64,000 nt of DNA, from the NCBI RefSeq assembly GCF_001428665.1, contig NZ_LMIJ01000010.1, forward strand, positions 60,201 through 124,200, read 5' to 3'. Source of the DNA: Acidovorax sp. Root219 (GTDB lineage Bacteria; Pseudomonadota; Gammaproteobacteria; Burkholderiales; Burkholderiaceae_C). The translations under genes and the position numbers were made by a program. Positions 11,354 through 22,481 of this stretch are shown here, one piece after another; within the stretch, counting starts at the first letter, position 1; every line of letters starts with the position of its first letter. Under the pieces are notes generated by a model, which was not told the DNA's origin, did not search any database, and saw only the letters and a program-made list of their open reading frames with translations.

Positions 11354-13095
11354 AGGGATTCCTCCACGGGGTTGGCCACGATCTGGGGCTTGACAGCCAT
11401 GTCGGGCTGCACGCCCATCATGCGCAGCGTCTGCTGCACCACCTCGCTGAACACCGGGGCGGCCACGGCGCCGCCGTAGTACACACCGTTGTTGGGCTCG
11501 TCGATCATCACGGCAACGATGATGCGCGGCTTGTCGATGGGCGCCATGCCGGTGAACCAGGCGCGGTACTTGCCGGAGGCATAGCTCTTGCCCACCTGCT
11601 TGCGCGCCGTGCCGGACTTGCCACCCACCGAATAGCCCAGGGTCTGGGCCTTCTGGCCGGTGCCGCCGGGGCCGGCGGCCATCTGCAGCATCTTGCGCAC
11701 CTGGTCGGCCGTGCGCTCGGAGAACACGGGCACGCCGATGGCGGGCTCATCGGTCTTGAACATGGTGGCCGGGATCACCTTGCCGCCGTTGGCGAACACG
11801 GTGTACGAACGGGCCATCTGGAACAGGCTGGCCGACAGGCCGTAGCCGTAGGACATGGTGGCCTGCTCCACAGGGCGCCAGGTCTTGTAGGGGCGCAGCT
11901 TGCCGGTGACGACGCCAGGAAAAGTGATTTGCGGCTTCTGGCCAAAGCCCGCAGCCGAGAAGGTCTCCCACATTTCACGCGCCGGCATCTGCATGGCGAT
12001 CTTGGTGGTGCCCACGTTGCTCGACTTCTGGATCACGCCTTCGACGGTGAGCACCCCATGGTTGCTCGTGTCGGAAATGGTGGAGCCCGTGATGGTGATG
12101 CGGCCGGGATTGGTATCCACGATCGTGTCGGGCTTGACCCGCCCCGACTCCAGCGCCAGACCGATGGTGAATGGCTTCATGGTCGAACCGGGCTCGAACA
12201 CATCGGTCAGCGCGCGGTTGCGCAGTTGCTCGCCAGTGAGGTGCTGGCGCTTGTCGGGCACATAGCTCGGGTAGTTGGCCAGGGCCAGCAATTCGCCCGT
12301 GTGGGCATCGAGCACCACCACGCTACCGGCCTTGGCCTTGTGCAGGGCGACCTGGTCGCGCAGCTTCTGGTAGGCGAAGAACTGCACCTTGCTGTCGATG
12401 GACAGTTGCATGTCGCGCCCGTCCACGGGTGGCACGGTCTCGCCCACGCCCTCGACCACGCGGCCCAGGCGGTCCTTGATCACGCGGCGCGATCCGGCCT
12501 TGCCGGCCAGCTCCTTGTTGAAGGCCAGCTCCATGCCCTCCTGGCCATGGTCCTCGACGTTGGTGAAGCCGACCACGTGCGCAGCAGCCTCGCCCTCGGG
12601 GTACTGGCGCTTGTATTCCTTGCGCTGGTAGATACCCTTGATGCCCAGGGCGGCAATCTGCTGGCCCACTTCCCAGTCGAGCTGGCGCTTGATCCAGACG
12701 AAGGTCTTGTCCTCATCGGCCAGTTTGGCGTTGAGTTCGGACAGCGGCATCTCCAGCAGCTTGGCCAGTTGCTTCATCTTGGCCTTGACCTCGGGCTGGT
12801 CCTGCTCCACGTCCTCGGGGATGGCCCAGATGCTGGCAGCCGGCACACTGGAGGCCAGGATCAGGCCGTTGCGGTCGAGGATCTTGCCGCGGTTGGCCGG
12901 CATCTCCAGGGTGCGGGCAAAGCGCACCTCGCCCTGGCGCTGGAAGAACGCGTTGCCGAACACCTGCACATAGGCCGCCCGCGCGCCCAGGCCCAGAAAG
13001 CCCAGCGCGATCATTGCCACGATGAACTTGCTGCGCCAGACGGGCGTCTTGCTGGCCAGCAGCGGGCTGGAGGTGTACAGAACGCTGCGGCTCAT
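11350..13095 (-). CDS. ftsI: Septal transpeptidase FtsI (PBP3)
   Basis: Class B penicillin-binding protein that cross-links septal peptidoglycan and partners FtsW. The 581-residue product has a short cytoplasmic tail, one membrane anchor at about residues 22-42 and a pedestal domain (RGKILDRNG near 69-76). The transpeptidase domain has all three active-site motifs: STMK at 304-307 (nucleophile Ser304), SSN at 358-360 and KSGT at 493-496. Length matches E. coli FtsI (588). Its ATG overlaps the ftsL stop by 4 bases. Confidence 0.98.
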   Translation of the reverse strand: MSRSVLYTSSPLLASKTPVWRSKFIVAMIALGFLGLGARAAYVQVFGNAFFQRQGEVRFARTLEMPANRGKILDRNGLILASSVPAASIWAIPEDVEQDQPEVKAKMKQLAKLLEMPLSELNAKLADEDKTFVWIKRQLDWEVGQQIAALGIKGIYQRKEYKRQYPEGEAAAHVVGFTNVEDHGQEGMELAFNKELAGKAGSRRVIKDRLGRVVEGVGETVPPVDGRDMQLSIDSKVQFFAYQKLRDQVALHKAKAGSVVVLDAHTGELLALANYPSYVPDKRQHLTGEQLRNRALTDVFEPGSTMKPFTIGLALESGRVKPDTIVDTNPGRITITGSTISDTSNHGVLTVEGVIQKSSNVGTTKIAMQMPAREMWETFSAAGFGQKPQITFPGVVTGKLRPYKTWRPVEQATMSYGYGLSASLFQMARSYTVFANGGKVIPATMFKTDEPAIGVPVFSERTADQVRKMLQMAAGPGGTGQKAQTLGYSVGGKSGTARKQVGKSYASGKYRAWFTGMAPIDKPRIIVAVMIDEPNNGVYYGGAVAAPVFSEVVQQTLRMMGVQPDMAVKPQIVANPVEESL

Positions 13096-13418
13096 GGCTG
13101 CACCCCTGTGGCGGGTGCCGCGGCCTGCGAGGGCGAGGCGGCGGCCGTGACACCGGCCGGGTCGGACACGTACTGGGTGATGGCCGGCGTGGCCGTGCGC
13201 ATCTGCAGCTGCGCGCGCGCGAGCTTTTCCACGCGCAGCGGCGTGGCCTGGGCGCGCTTTTCCACCTGCAGGCGCTGGTGCTCGGTTTCCAGCCGGCGGG
13301 CCTCGGCCGTGGCGCGGTCGAGCTCGGTGAACAGGCGGCGCGACTGGTACTGGGTGTGCACCAGGAACAGCGCGCTGGCCAGCACCGCCAGCAGCAGCAC
13401 CAGGTTCAACCGGGTCAT
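13092..13418 (-). CDS. ftsL: Cell division protein FtsL
   Basis: Small bitopic divisome protein that forms a complex with FtsB and FtsQ. The 108-residue product has a membrane segment at about residues 5-20, then a coiled-coil-like stretch rich in Leu, Glu and Arg ([18 protein letters not shown]), and a Pro/Ala-rich tail. Sequence conservation in this family is low, so the call rests on size, topology and the fixed position between rsmH and ftsI. It overlaps both neighbours by 4 bases. Confidence 0.93.
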   Translation of the reverse strand: MTRLNLVLLLAVLASALFLVHTQYQSRRLFTELDRATAEARRLETEHQRLQVEKRAQATPLRVEKLARAQLQMRTATPAITQYVSDPAGVTAAASPSQAAAPATGVQP

Positions 13419-14344
13419 GCGGGCACCTCGGTGCGCTCGGCCACGCGCATGATCGCGCTGCGCGAACGGGGGTTGCCGGCCACTTCGGCCGCGCTGGGCT
13501 TGATGCGGTCCAGCGCCACCAGCCTCATGGCCTGGGGCACGGCAAAGGGTGCGCGGCGGTCGTAGACCTCCTTGGAGTGCTTGGCGATGAACTGCTTGAC
13601 GATGCGGTCTTCCAGCGAATGGAAGCTGATCACCGCCAGGCGCCCGCCCGGCTGCAGCACCGACAGGCTGGCCTCTAGCGCCTGTTGCAGCTCTTCAAGC
13701 TCGGCGTTGATGAAAATCCGAAGAGCCTGAAATGTGCGCGTTGCAGGGTTCTGGCCCTGCTCGCGGGTTTTGACCGTGCCAGCCACGAGACTGGCCAGTT
13801 CACCGGTGGTTGCAACAGGCCCCCGCTCTTCGCGCCGCGCAACAATCGCCTTTGCAATGGGGCCAGCAAACCGTTCTTCACCGTAGTCACGTATCACCTC
13901 CGCAATCTGTTGAACCTCGGCAGTTGCCAACCACTGGGCCACGCTTTCGCCACGCGTGGTATCCATGCGCATGTCCAGCGGGCCATCGAAACGGAAACTG
14001 AAACCCCGCTCGGGGCTGTCGATCTGGGGCGAGCTCACGCCCAGGTCCATCAGCACGCCTGCGGCACTGCCCGCAGGCAGTTCACCGAGGTGGCGAAATC
14101 CTTCGTGCCGAATGGAAAAACGCGCATCGTTGATGCGCGTTGCTTCGGCGATGGCTTCGGGGTCCTTGTCGAATGCCACAAGACGCCCCTCTGGCCCCAG
14201 CCGCAGCAAGATCCGGCGCGAGTGCCCCCCGCGCCCGAAGGTGGCGTCCACAAAGGTGCCAGACGGCTCGGGGCCCGCGCCGCCGAGCAGCGCGTCCACC
14301 GCTTCTTCGAGCAGGACGGTCGTATGTTGCAAAGCCTCGGTCAC
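13415..14344 (-). CDS. rsmH: 16S rRNA m4C1402 methyltransferase RsmH
   Basis: S-adenosylmethionine-dependent enzyme that methylates N4 of C1402 in 16S rRNA; formerly MraW. The 309-residue product has [13 protein letters not shown] at the N-terminus, the SAM-binding motif [27 protein letters not shown], and the C-terminal [14 protein letters not shown] that typifies the family. The start is GTG at 14344 (GTG ACC GAG), 9 bases after the mraZ stop. The end overlaps ftsL by 4 bases. Confidence 0.97.
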   Translation of the reverse strand: MTEALQHTTVLLEEAVDALLGGAGPEPSGTFVDATFGRGGHSRRILLRLGPEGRLVAFDKDPEAIAEATRINDARFSIRHEGFRHLGELPAGSAAGVLMDLGVSSPQIDSPERGFSFRFDGPLDMRMDTTRGESVAQWLATAEVQQIAEVIRDYGEERFAGPIAKAIVARREERGPVATTGELASLVAGTVKTREQGQNPATRTFQALRIFINAELEELQQALEASLSVLQPGGRLAVISFHSLEDRIVKQFIAKHSKEVYDRRAPFAVPQAMRLVALDRIKPSAAEVAGNPRSRSAIMRVAERTEVPA

Positions 14345-14353
14345 CGCGCGCCT

Positions 14354-14782
14354 TTAGAAAGAGAAGTCCTTGAAGACGTCGGGCATTTCACCCTGCATGG
14401 CCTTGGCCTCCTGCTCGTCATAGGTGGCCTTGTCCCAGAGTTCGAAATGGTTGCCCATGCCCAGCAGCATGGTCTCGCGCGAAATGCCGGCGGCCTCGCG
14501 CAGTTCGGGGGAAACGAGGACGCGCCCCGTGCCGTCCATCTCCACGTCCTGGGCATTGCCCAGGAAGATGCGCTTCCACCACTGGGCGGACATGGGCAGC
14601 TCGGCAATGCGCTCGCGGAATTTTTCCCACTCGGGACGGGGAAAGACCATCAGGCAGCCATGGGGGTGCTTGGTGATCGTGAGTTGCCCGGCGGCCGTCG
14701 CGGCGAGGACGTCACGATGCCGGGTCGGCACGGACAGCCGACCCTTCGCATCGAGACTCAGCGACGAGGCACCTTGGAACAC
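14354..14782 (-). CDS. mraZ: Transcriptional regulator MraZ
   Basis: MraZ is the AbrB-like DNA-binding repressor that opens and controls the dcw cluster; in E. coli RsmH antagonises its effect. The 142-residue product read from GTG 14782 begins with the canonical (V)[20 protein letters not shown] repeat, and a second SpoVT/AbrB-like half has [17 protein letters not shown] start further upstream (GTG 14812) would add ten residues not seen in the family, so the GTG preceded by a TGGGGA ribosome-site-like sequence is preferred. Four direct repeats 57 bases upstream form its likely operator. Confidence 0.95.
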   Translation of the reverse strand: MFQGASSLSLDAKGRLSVPTRHRDVLAATAAGQLTITKHPHGCLMVFPRPEWEKFRERIAELPMSAQWWKRIFLGNAQDVEMDGTGRVLVSPELREAAGISRETMLLGMGNHFELWDKATYDEQEAKAMQGEMPDVFKDFSF

Positions 14783-14838
14783 GAAAAAAATCCCCACTCG
14801 GTATGGATCCACTCAACCCGTGCAAAGGGTCTTCGAGG

Positions 14839-14873
14839 GCACTTTTCACCACTTAATTGCACTTTTTTGCACT
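14839..14873 (-). promoter_or_regulatory. MraZ operator: four direct repeats with 10-bp period
   Basis: Read on the minus strand there are units AGTGC (14869-14873), AGTGC (14859-14863), AGTGG (14849-14853) and AGTGC (14839-14843). Each unit is separated by exactly five A/T-rich bases, giving a strict 10-bp repeat on one face of the helix. Known MraZ operators are three or four direct G-rich repeats with the same 10-bp period upstream of mraZ, so this is almost certainly the autoregulatory site. Confidence 0.85.
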
Positions 14874-14898
14874 GTAGCAGGAAAAGCACACCGAGCAA
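14871..14898 (-). promoter_or_regulatory. Candidate Pmra promoter
   Basis: On the minus strand TACAGT (14871-14876) is preceded by TGC, forming an extended -10 element. TTGCTC (14893-14898) lies 16 bases upstream as a weak -35. The -10 touches the first MraZ repeat, so bound MraZ would block RNA polymerase. This is a pattern match only. Confidence 0.45.
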
Positions 14899-15034
14899 GG
14901 GGGTGCACAACAAACTTTTGTAATGAAATCAAGGACTTAGGCGCAACTCCGAAGAAGCCAAACAAGCAAAAGTCGTTGAAAAAGAACCACTTAGAGCAGC
15001 CTATGCAAGTGTTACCTCAAGGCAGCGCCCAAGG

Positions 15035-16366
15035 TCACAGGATGTAGCGCGAGAGGTCCTCGTTCTGGCTCAGGGTTTGCAGCCGGGCATCGACATAGGC
15101 CGCATCGATGGTGACCGTCTGACCCGACAGCCGCGTGGCGTCGAAACTCACCTCATCGAGCAGCCGCTCCATCACGGTGGAAAGCCGGCGCGCGCCGATG
15201 TTCTCGGTGCGCTCGTTGACCTCGAACGCGATGTGCGCCAGGCGCGTGATGCCCTCGGAGGCGAATTCCAGGGTGACCCCCTCGGTGGCCAGCAGCGCCT
15301 GGTACTGCTTGACCAGGGAGGCATGGGTCTGCACGAGGATGGCCTCGAAATCCTGCACCGAGAGCGAGCCCAATTCCACCCGGATCGGAAAGCGCCCCTG
15401 CAGTTCGGGAATCAGGTCGCTGGGCTTGGCCAGGTGAAAGGCGCCCGAGGCGATGAACAGGATGTGGTCGGTCTTGACCATGCCGTACTTGGTGGACACG
15501 GTGGTTCCCTCCACCAGCGGCAGCAGATCGCGCTGCACGCCCTGGCGCGAAACATCGGCGCCACTGCTTTCCTGGCGCGATGCCACCTTGTCGATCTCGT
15601 CGATGAAGACGATGCCGTTCTGCTCGGCGTTGGCGATGGCGCGGGTCTTGATCTCTTCCTCGTTGACGAGCTTGGCGGCCTCCTCCTCAACGAGCAGCTT
15701 GAGCGCCTCGGCGATCTTGAGCTTGCGCGTGCGCCGCTTGTCCTGGCCCATCTGGCTGAACATGCCACGCAACTGCTCGGTCATCTCCTCCATGCCCGAG
15801 GGGCCCATGATCTCCAGCGCTGGCCGGCTTTCGGCCACGTCGATCTCGATCTCCTTGTCGTCGAGCGAGCCCTCGCGCAGCTTCTTGCGAAACACCTGGC
15901 GCGCCGTGCTGTCGGTGGCAGGGGGTGCTTCACCGCCGGCGCCCGAGCGGGCCACGGGGATCAGCACGTCCAGGATGCGCTCTTCGGCTGCATCCTCGGC
16001 ACGCGCGCGCACCTTGCGGGTCTCGGCATCGCGCGTCTGTTTGACGGCGATCTCGGCCAGATCGCGGATGATGGAGTCCACGTCCTTGCCCACATAGCCC
16101 ACCTCGGTGAACTTGGTGGCCTCGACCTTGATGAAGGGCGCATCGGCCAGGCGCGCCAGGCGCCGGGCGATCTCGGTCTTGCCGACGCCTGTCGGGCCGA
16201 TCATGAGGATGTTCTTGGGAGTGATCTCGTGGCGCAGCGCGCCCTCGACCTGCTGGCGGCGCCAGCGGTTGCGCAGCGCGATGGCCACCGCACGCTTGGC
16301 GCTGGCCTGGCCAACGATGTGGTGGTCGAGTTCGGAGACGATTTCTTGGGGGGTCATGGACGACAT
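15035..16366 (-). CDS. hslU: HslU ATPase subunit of HslUV protease
   Basis: AAA+ unfoldase that feeds substrates into the HslV peptidase. The 443-residue product is exactly the E. coli length. It has [13 protein letters not shown] at the N-terminus, Walker [16 protein letters not shown], the pore-loop [10 protein letters not shown], the intermediate domain (about 110-240), Walker [11 protein letters not shown] and the C-terminal SRYIL tail that inserts into HslV. The ATG at 16366 gives [10 protein letters not shown]; a second ATG at 16357 is also plausible. It lies 106 bases after hslV, in the usual hslVU order. Confidence 0.98.
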   Translation of the reverse strand: MSSMTPQEIVSELDHHIVGQASAKRAVAIALRNRWRRQQVEGALRHEITPKNILMIGPTGVGKTEIARRLARLADAPFIKVEATKFTEVGYVGKDVDSIIRDLAEIAVKQTRDAETRKVRARAEDAAEERILDVLIPVARSGAGGEAPPATDSTARQVFRKKLREGSLDDKEIEIDVAESRPALEIMGPSGMEEMTEQLRGMFSQMGQDKRRTRKLKIAEALKLLVEEEAAKLVNEEEIKTRAIANAEQNGIVFIDEIDKVASRQESSGADVSRQGVQRDLLPLVEGTTVSTKYGMVKTDHILFIASGAFHLAKPSDLIPELQGRFPIRVELGSLSVQDFEAILVQTHASLVKQYQALLATEGVTLEFASEGITRLAHIAFEVNERTENIGARRLSTVMERLLDEVSFDATRLSGQTVTIDAAYVDARLQTLSQNEDLSRYIL

Positions 16367-16472
16367 GGGGATCCGCCTGGGTTCGGTGGGGGAACCGGCC
16401 GCCGCATCACACTGCGGCCGGCACCATGAAAGGGAGGGCTCGGGTCGCGCAGTCGCGCACCGGGCAAAGCCA

Positions 16473-17036
16473 TCAAAGCGTTTCGATGGTGTGGTGCATG
16501 TTGGTGTAGATGCACAGTTCACCCGCGATCTCGAGGGACTTCTTGACGATCTCCTGCGCCGGCAGGTCGGTGTGGTTGAGCAGCGCCTTGGCGGCCGAGT
16601 GGGCATAGGCCCCGCCCGAGCCGATGGCCACGATGCCCTGCTCGGGCTCCAGCACGTCGCCGTTGCCGGTGATGATGAGCGAAGCCTCCAGGTCGGCTAC
16701 CGCCAGCATGGCCTCCAGGCGGCGCAACACGCGGTCGGTGCGCCAGTCCTTGGTCAGTTCGATGGCGGCACGCACCAGGTGGCCCTGGTGCTTGTCGAGC
16801 TTGGCCTCGAAGCGCTCGAACAGCGTGAAGGCATCGGCCGTGGCGCCCGCAAAGCCGGCCAGCACCTTGCCATGGTGCAGCTTGCGCACCTTGCGGGCGG
16901 TGCCCTTGACGACGATGTTGCCCAGGGTGACCTGGCCGTCCCCGCCAATGGCTACCTGCACGCCGGCAGGGGTCTGGCGGCGCACGCTCAGGATGGTGGT
17001 GCCGTGAAACACCGGGTGGTTGTTTGAGGAATCCAT
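16473..17036 (-). CDS. hslV: HslV peptidase subunit of HslUV protease
   Basis: Proteasome-like threonine peptidase forming a double hexamer capped by HslU. The 187-residue product contains [11 protein letters not shown]; processing before the first Thr of TTIL would expose the N-terminal nucleophile. The pro-segment ([12 protein letters not shown]) is slightly longer than in E. coli. Other family features are [23 protein letters not shown] and [14 protein letters not shown]. The frame is open upstream of the chosen ATG, but nothing there resembles the family. Confidence 0.97.
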   Translation of the reverse strand: MDSSNNHPVFHGTTILSVRRQTPAGVQVAIGGDGQVTLGNIVVKGTARKVRKLHHGKVLAGFAGATADAFTLFERFEAKLDKHQGHLVRAAIELTKDWRTDRVLRRLEAMLAVADLEASLIITGNGDVLEPEQGIVAIGSGGAYAHSAAKALLNHTDLPAQEIVKKSLEIAGELCIYTNMHHTIETL

Positions 17037-17113
17037 AGCTGCCGCAGATGGGGGCGCCGGCACGGCTTTCAAGCCGGGGCAGCGCCCGCCGCCCGGCACA
17101 GGCACGCAGCCCG

Positions 17114-18835
17114 TCAGTTCTTGCGGGGGATCACCCAGGCGTGCTCGTTGATACCGATCACGTTGAAGAAGATGGCCACCAGGCGCTGCAGGTTGTGGAA
17201 ATGCACCTCATGGCCCTGGCCCTGCTGCTCTGCGGCCCAGTTGAGCACCGAACCGGCCGCAGCGAAGTCGACGCGGATCAGCTTGTCGCAGGACACCGTG
17301 AGCGGCACCCCGGGGCGCATCAGCGCCTGGAAGGGCTCAAGCAGCGGGGTGGCATCGCCATCGATGTGGCCGCTGAGCGAGGCCACAGGCGTGTTGTCCA
17401 GCGTCGCAGGAACCGAGGCATCAAAACCGAAGTCCGACGCCAGCATGTCCCGCTCCGCGGGCGCCGCAGCCTGGCTGCTGGTCGCTGTAGCATCGTCCGA
17501 ATAGCCCATCTTGGGGGCCACCCAGGAGGGCGGCGACACCTCATAGGTCACGCAGTAGTCGAGCGCCACCAATTCGAACTCGTCAGGCCGGCCCATCAGG
17601 CGCAGCGCTGCCATGCGCAGGCGCCACCACTCGGGGCCTGAGGCGCGATCACCCGACTGGGTCATGATCTCCATCAGCGTCGTGAGCCGGTCCACCCCCG
17701 AGAACACGAACTGGCCCGCACGGTCCGCCCACTTGGTGAACTGGTCTGCCAGCAGGGGCACGGCGGCATCGTCGATGCCGGCGATGCGCGTCCAGGCCAG
17801 CGTCCAGGGCGCAGCAGAGCGCTCGATGGAGGCCTGCAGCGCCGCCACGGATGACACCGTAAGCCGCGGGGGCGCATTCCAGCTGAAATCCCGGCGGGCC
17901 GCACCCGCTGCGGGCGCCTGCTCCTGCACCAGACCGAGCTGCTCGGGCATGGAGAACCACAAGGGCGCCGAGCGGCTGAAGCCGGCGGCAAAATCGATGG
18001 CCAGGGTGTCGAAGCGGTCGTGCTGGCCCGTCGCGCGGTACAGATCGAACAGCGTCATCCAGATTTCCAGCTGCTGCGCCGGCTCGTCCTGCTGGTGCTG
18101 TGCCAACACGTCGAGCAAGCCGGACTCCGCCCCTGCGTGATCGCCGTTGGCGAAGCGGATGGCGGCCTCTTCAAGGTCGGGTTCGTGCACGAATTCCTCC
18201 GGTGCGGATGCGGTTTCGGGCGTTGGTGCCGGACTCGGGTCAAACGATGCCAGTACGTCCTGCCGCGGCGGCTCCCCCCGCATGGTCGCATCGATGCCGC
18301 CAAACTGGCCGATCGCCATGCTGTCGTCATCAAAAAGGGGCTTGACCGCCGCAGGGGCGGCGGCAATGGGCGCGGCCAGGCTGACGGGCGCGGTGGGCGC
18401 GAAGGCGCGTGCAGCGGCCTCGTCCTCCCCGCGAAAATCCGCAGGCTGGGTGGGGGCGTCGGCGTTGGCCTTGCTCTTCCACCACTGCTGCGACATCTGC
18501 GCCTCGATCTCGTCGATCTTCTTGAGCGTCACGGCGCGCTCGTCGGGCGAGGCCATGCTGCTCTGGAAGAACGAGGGGCGTGCGGTGGGGTCTTCGGTGC
18601 GCTGGCCTTGCAGCACTTCGCGCTGGCGCAGCTTGCGCAGCTGATCGAACTCGCGGCGGCGCACGAAATCGTTGCGGCGCTTGCGCTCGATCATCTCCTT
18701 GAGCATCTGCTTGCTGTACTGGCTCTCCCGGTCGTCCTGAAGCGAGTCGAGCTCGGTCCAGTTTGTCGTCGGGTTGCGCACAAACCGCACCATCTTGGAC
18801 AGCAGGCCGCCGGGCGTGGTTTCTTCCTTGCTCAT
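17114..18835 (-). CDS. STAS-like domain protein, function unknown
   Basis: A 573-residue cytoplasmic protein with no membrane segment. Residues 1-100 are charged and helical ([28 protein letters not shown]). A disordered Ala/Pro-rich linker follows to about residue 215, then a short helical-repeat-like segment ([23 protein letters not shown]). The last 100 residues ([24 protein letters not shown]...[20 protein letters not shown]) resemble a STAS/anti-sigma-antagonist fold. I recognise it only as a Burkholderiales protein commonly found beside hslVU; a signalling or scaffolding role would be inference. It ends 77 bases before hslV starts. Confidence 0.75.
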   Translation of the reverse strand: MSKEETTPGGLLSKMVRFVRNPTTNWTELDSLQDDRESQYSKQMLKEMIERKRRNDFVRRREFDQLRKLRQREVLQGQRTEDPTARPSFFQSSMASPDERAVTLKKIDEIEAQMSQQWWKSKANADAPTQPADFRGEDEAAARAFAPTAPVSLAAPIAAAPAAVKPLFDDDSMAIGQFGGIDATMRGEPPRQDVLASFDPSPAPTPETASAPEEFVHEPDLEEAAIRFANGDHAGAESGLLDVLAQHQQDEPAQQLEIWMTLFDLYRATGQHDRFDTLAIDFAAGFSRSAPLWFSMPEQLGLVQEQAPAAGAARRDFSWNAPPRLTVSSVAALQASIERSAAPWTLAWTRIAGIDDAAVPLLADQFTKWADRAGQFVFSGVDRLTTLMEIMTQSGDRASGPEWWRLRMAALRLMGRPDEFELVALDYCVTYEVSPPSWVAPKMGYSDDATATSSQAAAPAERDMLASDFGFDASVPATLDNTPVASLSGHIDGDATPLLEPFQALMRPGVPLTVSCDKLIRVDFAAAGSVLNWAAEQQGQGHEVHFHNLQRLVAIFFNVIGINEHAWVIPRKN

Positions 18836-18888
18836 GGGGTAGGCGAGAGAGGGTGCGTGCGCATGGGTGCATTCAGGCCGGGCGGACT

Positions 18889-19674
18889 TCAGTCACCGAA
18901 CATTTTCTGCTTGAGTTCACGGCGCTGTTGCGCTTCGAGCGACAGCGTGGCTGTGGGGCGGGCGATCAGGCGGCCGACACCGATGGGCTCGCCCGTCTCG
19001 TCACAGTAGCCATAGTCGCCAGCGTCGATGCGGGCGATGGACTGCTCGATCTTCTTGAGCAGCTTGCGCTCGCGATCGCGCGTGCGCAACTCCAGGGCGT
19101 GCTCTTCCTCGATGGTGGCACGGTCGGCAGGGTCCGGCACCACCACGGTGTCTTCACGCAGGTGCTCGGTGGTTTCACCGGCACTGTTGTGGATGTCCTG
19201 CTTGAGCTGGACCAGCTTCAGGCGAAAGAACGCCATCTGCTTTTCGTTCATGTATTCGCTGTCAGGCATGGCCAGGACTTCAGCGTCGGTCAGCTCCTGG
19301 GCCGTCTTGGCTTTCCAGTTGTTGGCCAGCTTGGGGTCTTTTTTGGCAGCAGTGAAAGTGGGATGCACTTGCGCGGTCGTGGGCATGGTCTGTTGGTAGC
19401 TGGCTTTGGCAGCGGTGGAAGCCGTTGCCTGTGCCATGGATGGTACGGTCAATTGGGCCAATCGGGAAGAAGGCCGGGTCGTGCGCACGGGTACATGGGA
19501 TCCCGCCTGCAGAACAGGTTCGGGGGCGACGGGCACCGGGGCGGCTGTCGCCTTGGGAGCAGCCTTGGCAGGGGCCTTTGCAGCAGCTTTGGCTGCCGCT
19601 GGTGCGGCAGCGCTTTTACCCGCGCTCGGGGCTGCTTTCGCAGCCGCCTTGGATTTGCTGGTTTCGGCTTTCAC
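18889..19674 (-). CDS. dksA: DksA-type RNA polymerase-binding regulator
   Basis: DksA enters the secondary channel of RNA polymerase and acts with ppGpp. The core (about residues 125-261) keeps the coiled-coil tip DPADRA (DxxDxA motif) and the RTRDRERKLLKKIE helix. The zinc-finger region reads YGYCDETGEPIG...ATLSLEAQQ: only the first of four zinc cysteines is kept, the others being Thr, Ser and Ala, as in cysteine-poor DksA variants. About 110 residues of Ala/Lys-rich low-complexity sequence precede the core, against a 151-residue E. coli protein. Start is GTG at 19674. Confidence 0.92.
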   Translation of the reverse strand: MKAETSKSKAAAKAAPSAGKSAAAPAAAKAAAKAPAKAAPKATAAPVPVAPEPVLQAGSHVPVRTTRPSSRLAQLTVPSMAQATASTAAKASYQQTMPTTAQVHPTFTAAKKDPKLANNWKAKTAQELTDAEVLAMPDSEYMNEKQMAFFRLKLVQLKQDIHNSAGETTEHLREDTVVVPDPADRATIEEEHALELRTRDRERKLLKKIEQSIARIDAGDYGYCDETGEPIGVGRLIARPTATLSLEAQQRRELKQKMFGD

Positions 19675-19894
19675 TTCCTGGTCTCCTCGCTATACGGGCG
19701 GGCCCAGGCTGCGCTGGCAGCCAAGGGCGGATGGCAAGCCTTCCGGGGTTTTACCGGGGCGCGATTGTATCGACCTGGGCTGACGCAAACGAAAACGTTG
19801 CAGATACGACACATCTTGCCAGCCATATCGCGGTTTTCCGAGGCAAATCGCGAAGGGGACGCTTGTTGACAATCCCCAACCAGCTCAGCGCCCG

Positions 19895-20974
19895 TCAAGC
19901 CACAAGGCTTTGTTCCAGCCCTTGCAGGAGGATGTCCTTGGGCAGGTCGATGCCGATGAAGACCATCTTGCTCAGGCGCTCCTCGCCCTCGGCCCACTGC
20001 GGCCCCAGGTCGCTGCCCATGAGCTGGTGCACGCCCTGGAAGATCACCTTGCGCTCGGTGCCCTTCATGTACAGCACGCCCTTGTAGCGCAGCATGCGCG
20101 GACCGTAGATGTTGACGATGGCGCCCAGGAAGTCCTCGAGCTTGGCCGGATCGAAAGGACGCACCGAGCGGAAAACGAAGCTCTTGACGTCGTCATCGTG
20201 GTGGTGGTGGTGCCCACCGCCTTCGTGGCCCTGCTGGTGCGAAGGGTGGTCGCAGTGCTCACCATGTTCATGGTCATGGTGGTCATGGCCATGGTCGTGG
20301 TGGTCGTGATCGCCCTCTTCCTTGAGGAAGTCGGGATCGATGTCGAGCTTGGCGTTGAGGTTGAAGCCACGCAGGTCCAGCACTTCCTTGAGCGGCACTT
20401 CGCCGAAGTGCACGGCCTTGATGGGCGCGCGCGGGTTCATGTGCTTCAAGCGATGGATCAGGGCATCGGTCTCCTCGGCGCTGACCAGGTCGGTCTTGGA
20501 CAGGAAGATCTGGTCGGCAAAGCCCACCTGGCGGCGTGCCTCCTGGCGGTCGTTGAGCTGCTGGGGCGCGTGCTTGGCATCCACCAGCGTGATGATGGAG
20601 TCGATCAGGTAGGTCTCGGCAATCTCCTCGTCCATGAAGAAGGTCTGCGCCACAGGGCCGGGGTCGGCCAGGCCCGTGGTCTCGATCACGATGCGATCGA
20701 AGTCGAGCAGGCCCTTGCGCTTCTTGGCGGCCAGCAGTTGCAGCGTCTCGCGCAGGTCCTCGCGGATGGTGCAGCAGATGCAGCCATTGCTCATCTGCAC
20801 GATCTGCTCCTTGGACTCGGTCACCAGGATGTCGTTGTCGATGTTCTCTTCGCCGAACTCGTTTTCGATCACGGCGATCTTCTGGCCGTGGGCTTCGCTG
20901 AGCAGGCGCTTGAGCAGGGTGGTCTTGCCCGAGCCCAGGAAGCCGGTGAGGATGGTGGCAGGTATGAGGGACAT
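19895..20974 (-). CDS. COG0523 (CobW/ZigA-like) GTPase, metal chaperone
   Basis: G3E-family GTPase proposed to insert or traffic zinc or cobalt. The 359-residue product has Walker A GFLGSGKTTLLK, the metal-binding CxCC motif in NGCICCTIRED, ETTGLADPGP and the SKTD guanine-specificity motif. Residues about 235-275 form a very His/Asp-rich loop (runs such as HDHHDHGHDHHDHEH), followed by the CobW C-terminal domain. The ATG at 20974 (MSLIPATIL) is chosen because the P-loop then sits at its usual distance. No other zinc-regulon gene is adjacent. Confidence 0.92.
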   Translation of the reverse strand: MSLIPATILTGFLGSGKTTLLKRLLSEAHGQKIAVIENEFGEENIDNDILVTESKEQIVQMSNGCICCTIREDLRETLQLLAAKKRKGLLDFDRIVIETTGLADPGPVAQTFFMDEEIAETYLIDSIITLVDAKHAPQQLNDRQEARRQVGFADQIFLSKTDLVSAEETDALIHRLKHMNPRAPIKAVHFGEVPLKEVLDLRGFNLNAKLDIDPDFLKEEGDHDHHDHGHDHHDHEHGEHCDHPSHQQGHEGGGHHHHHDDDVKSFVFRSVRPFDPAKLEDFLGAIVNIYGPRMLRYKGVLYMKGTERKVIFQGVHQLMGSDLGPQWAEGEERLSKMVFIGIDLPKDILLQGLEQSLVA

Positions 20975-21193
20975 GGAGAAAAGCCTAGAAAAGGATGCGG
21001 GTGCCAGGGGGACGACTTGCGGCAGTTTAGCCACGAAATCAAGACCCCACCGAACACCTGCACCAATGAGGATCCCGCATTTTTGAGCTCAGTCGCATAC
21101 CAGTCTTTGACTTGAAGCTATGGATCAAGGAGCAAAAAAGCATCTCTTGACGAAAGGAAGTTGCGTTAGTGCCCGGACAGGAAGCTGTGGACT

Positions 21194-22429
<1,236 letters not shown>

Positions 22430-22481
22430 GGCCCCGATTGTCGCGCCGTTGGAGCGCTCCCCCGCCAGACGGGCGGCTGGA

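Noticed and set aside
20200..20310. A CAT/GGT-rich repeat tract as a possible DNA repeat array
   Set aside because: It is the coding sequence of the His/Asp-rich loop of the COG0523 GTPase; the periodicity follows His and Asp codons.
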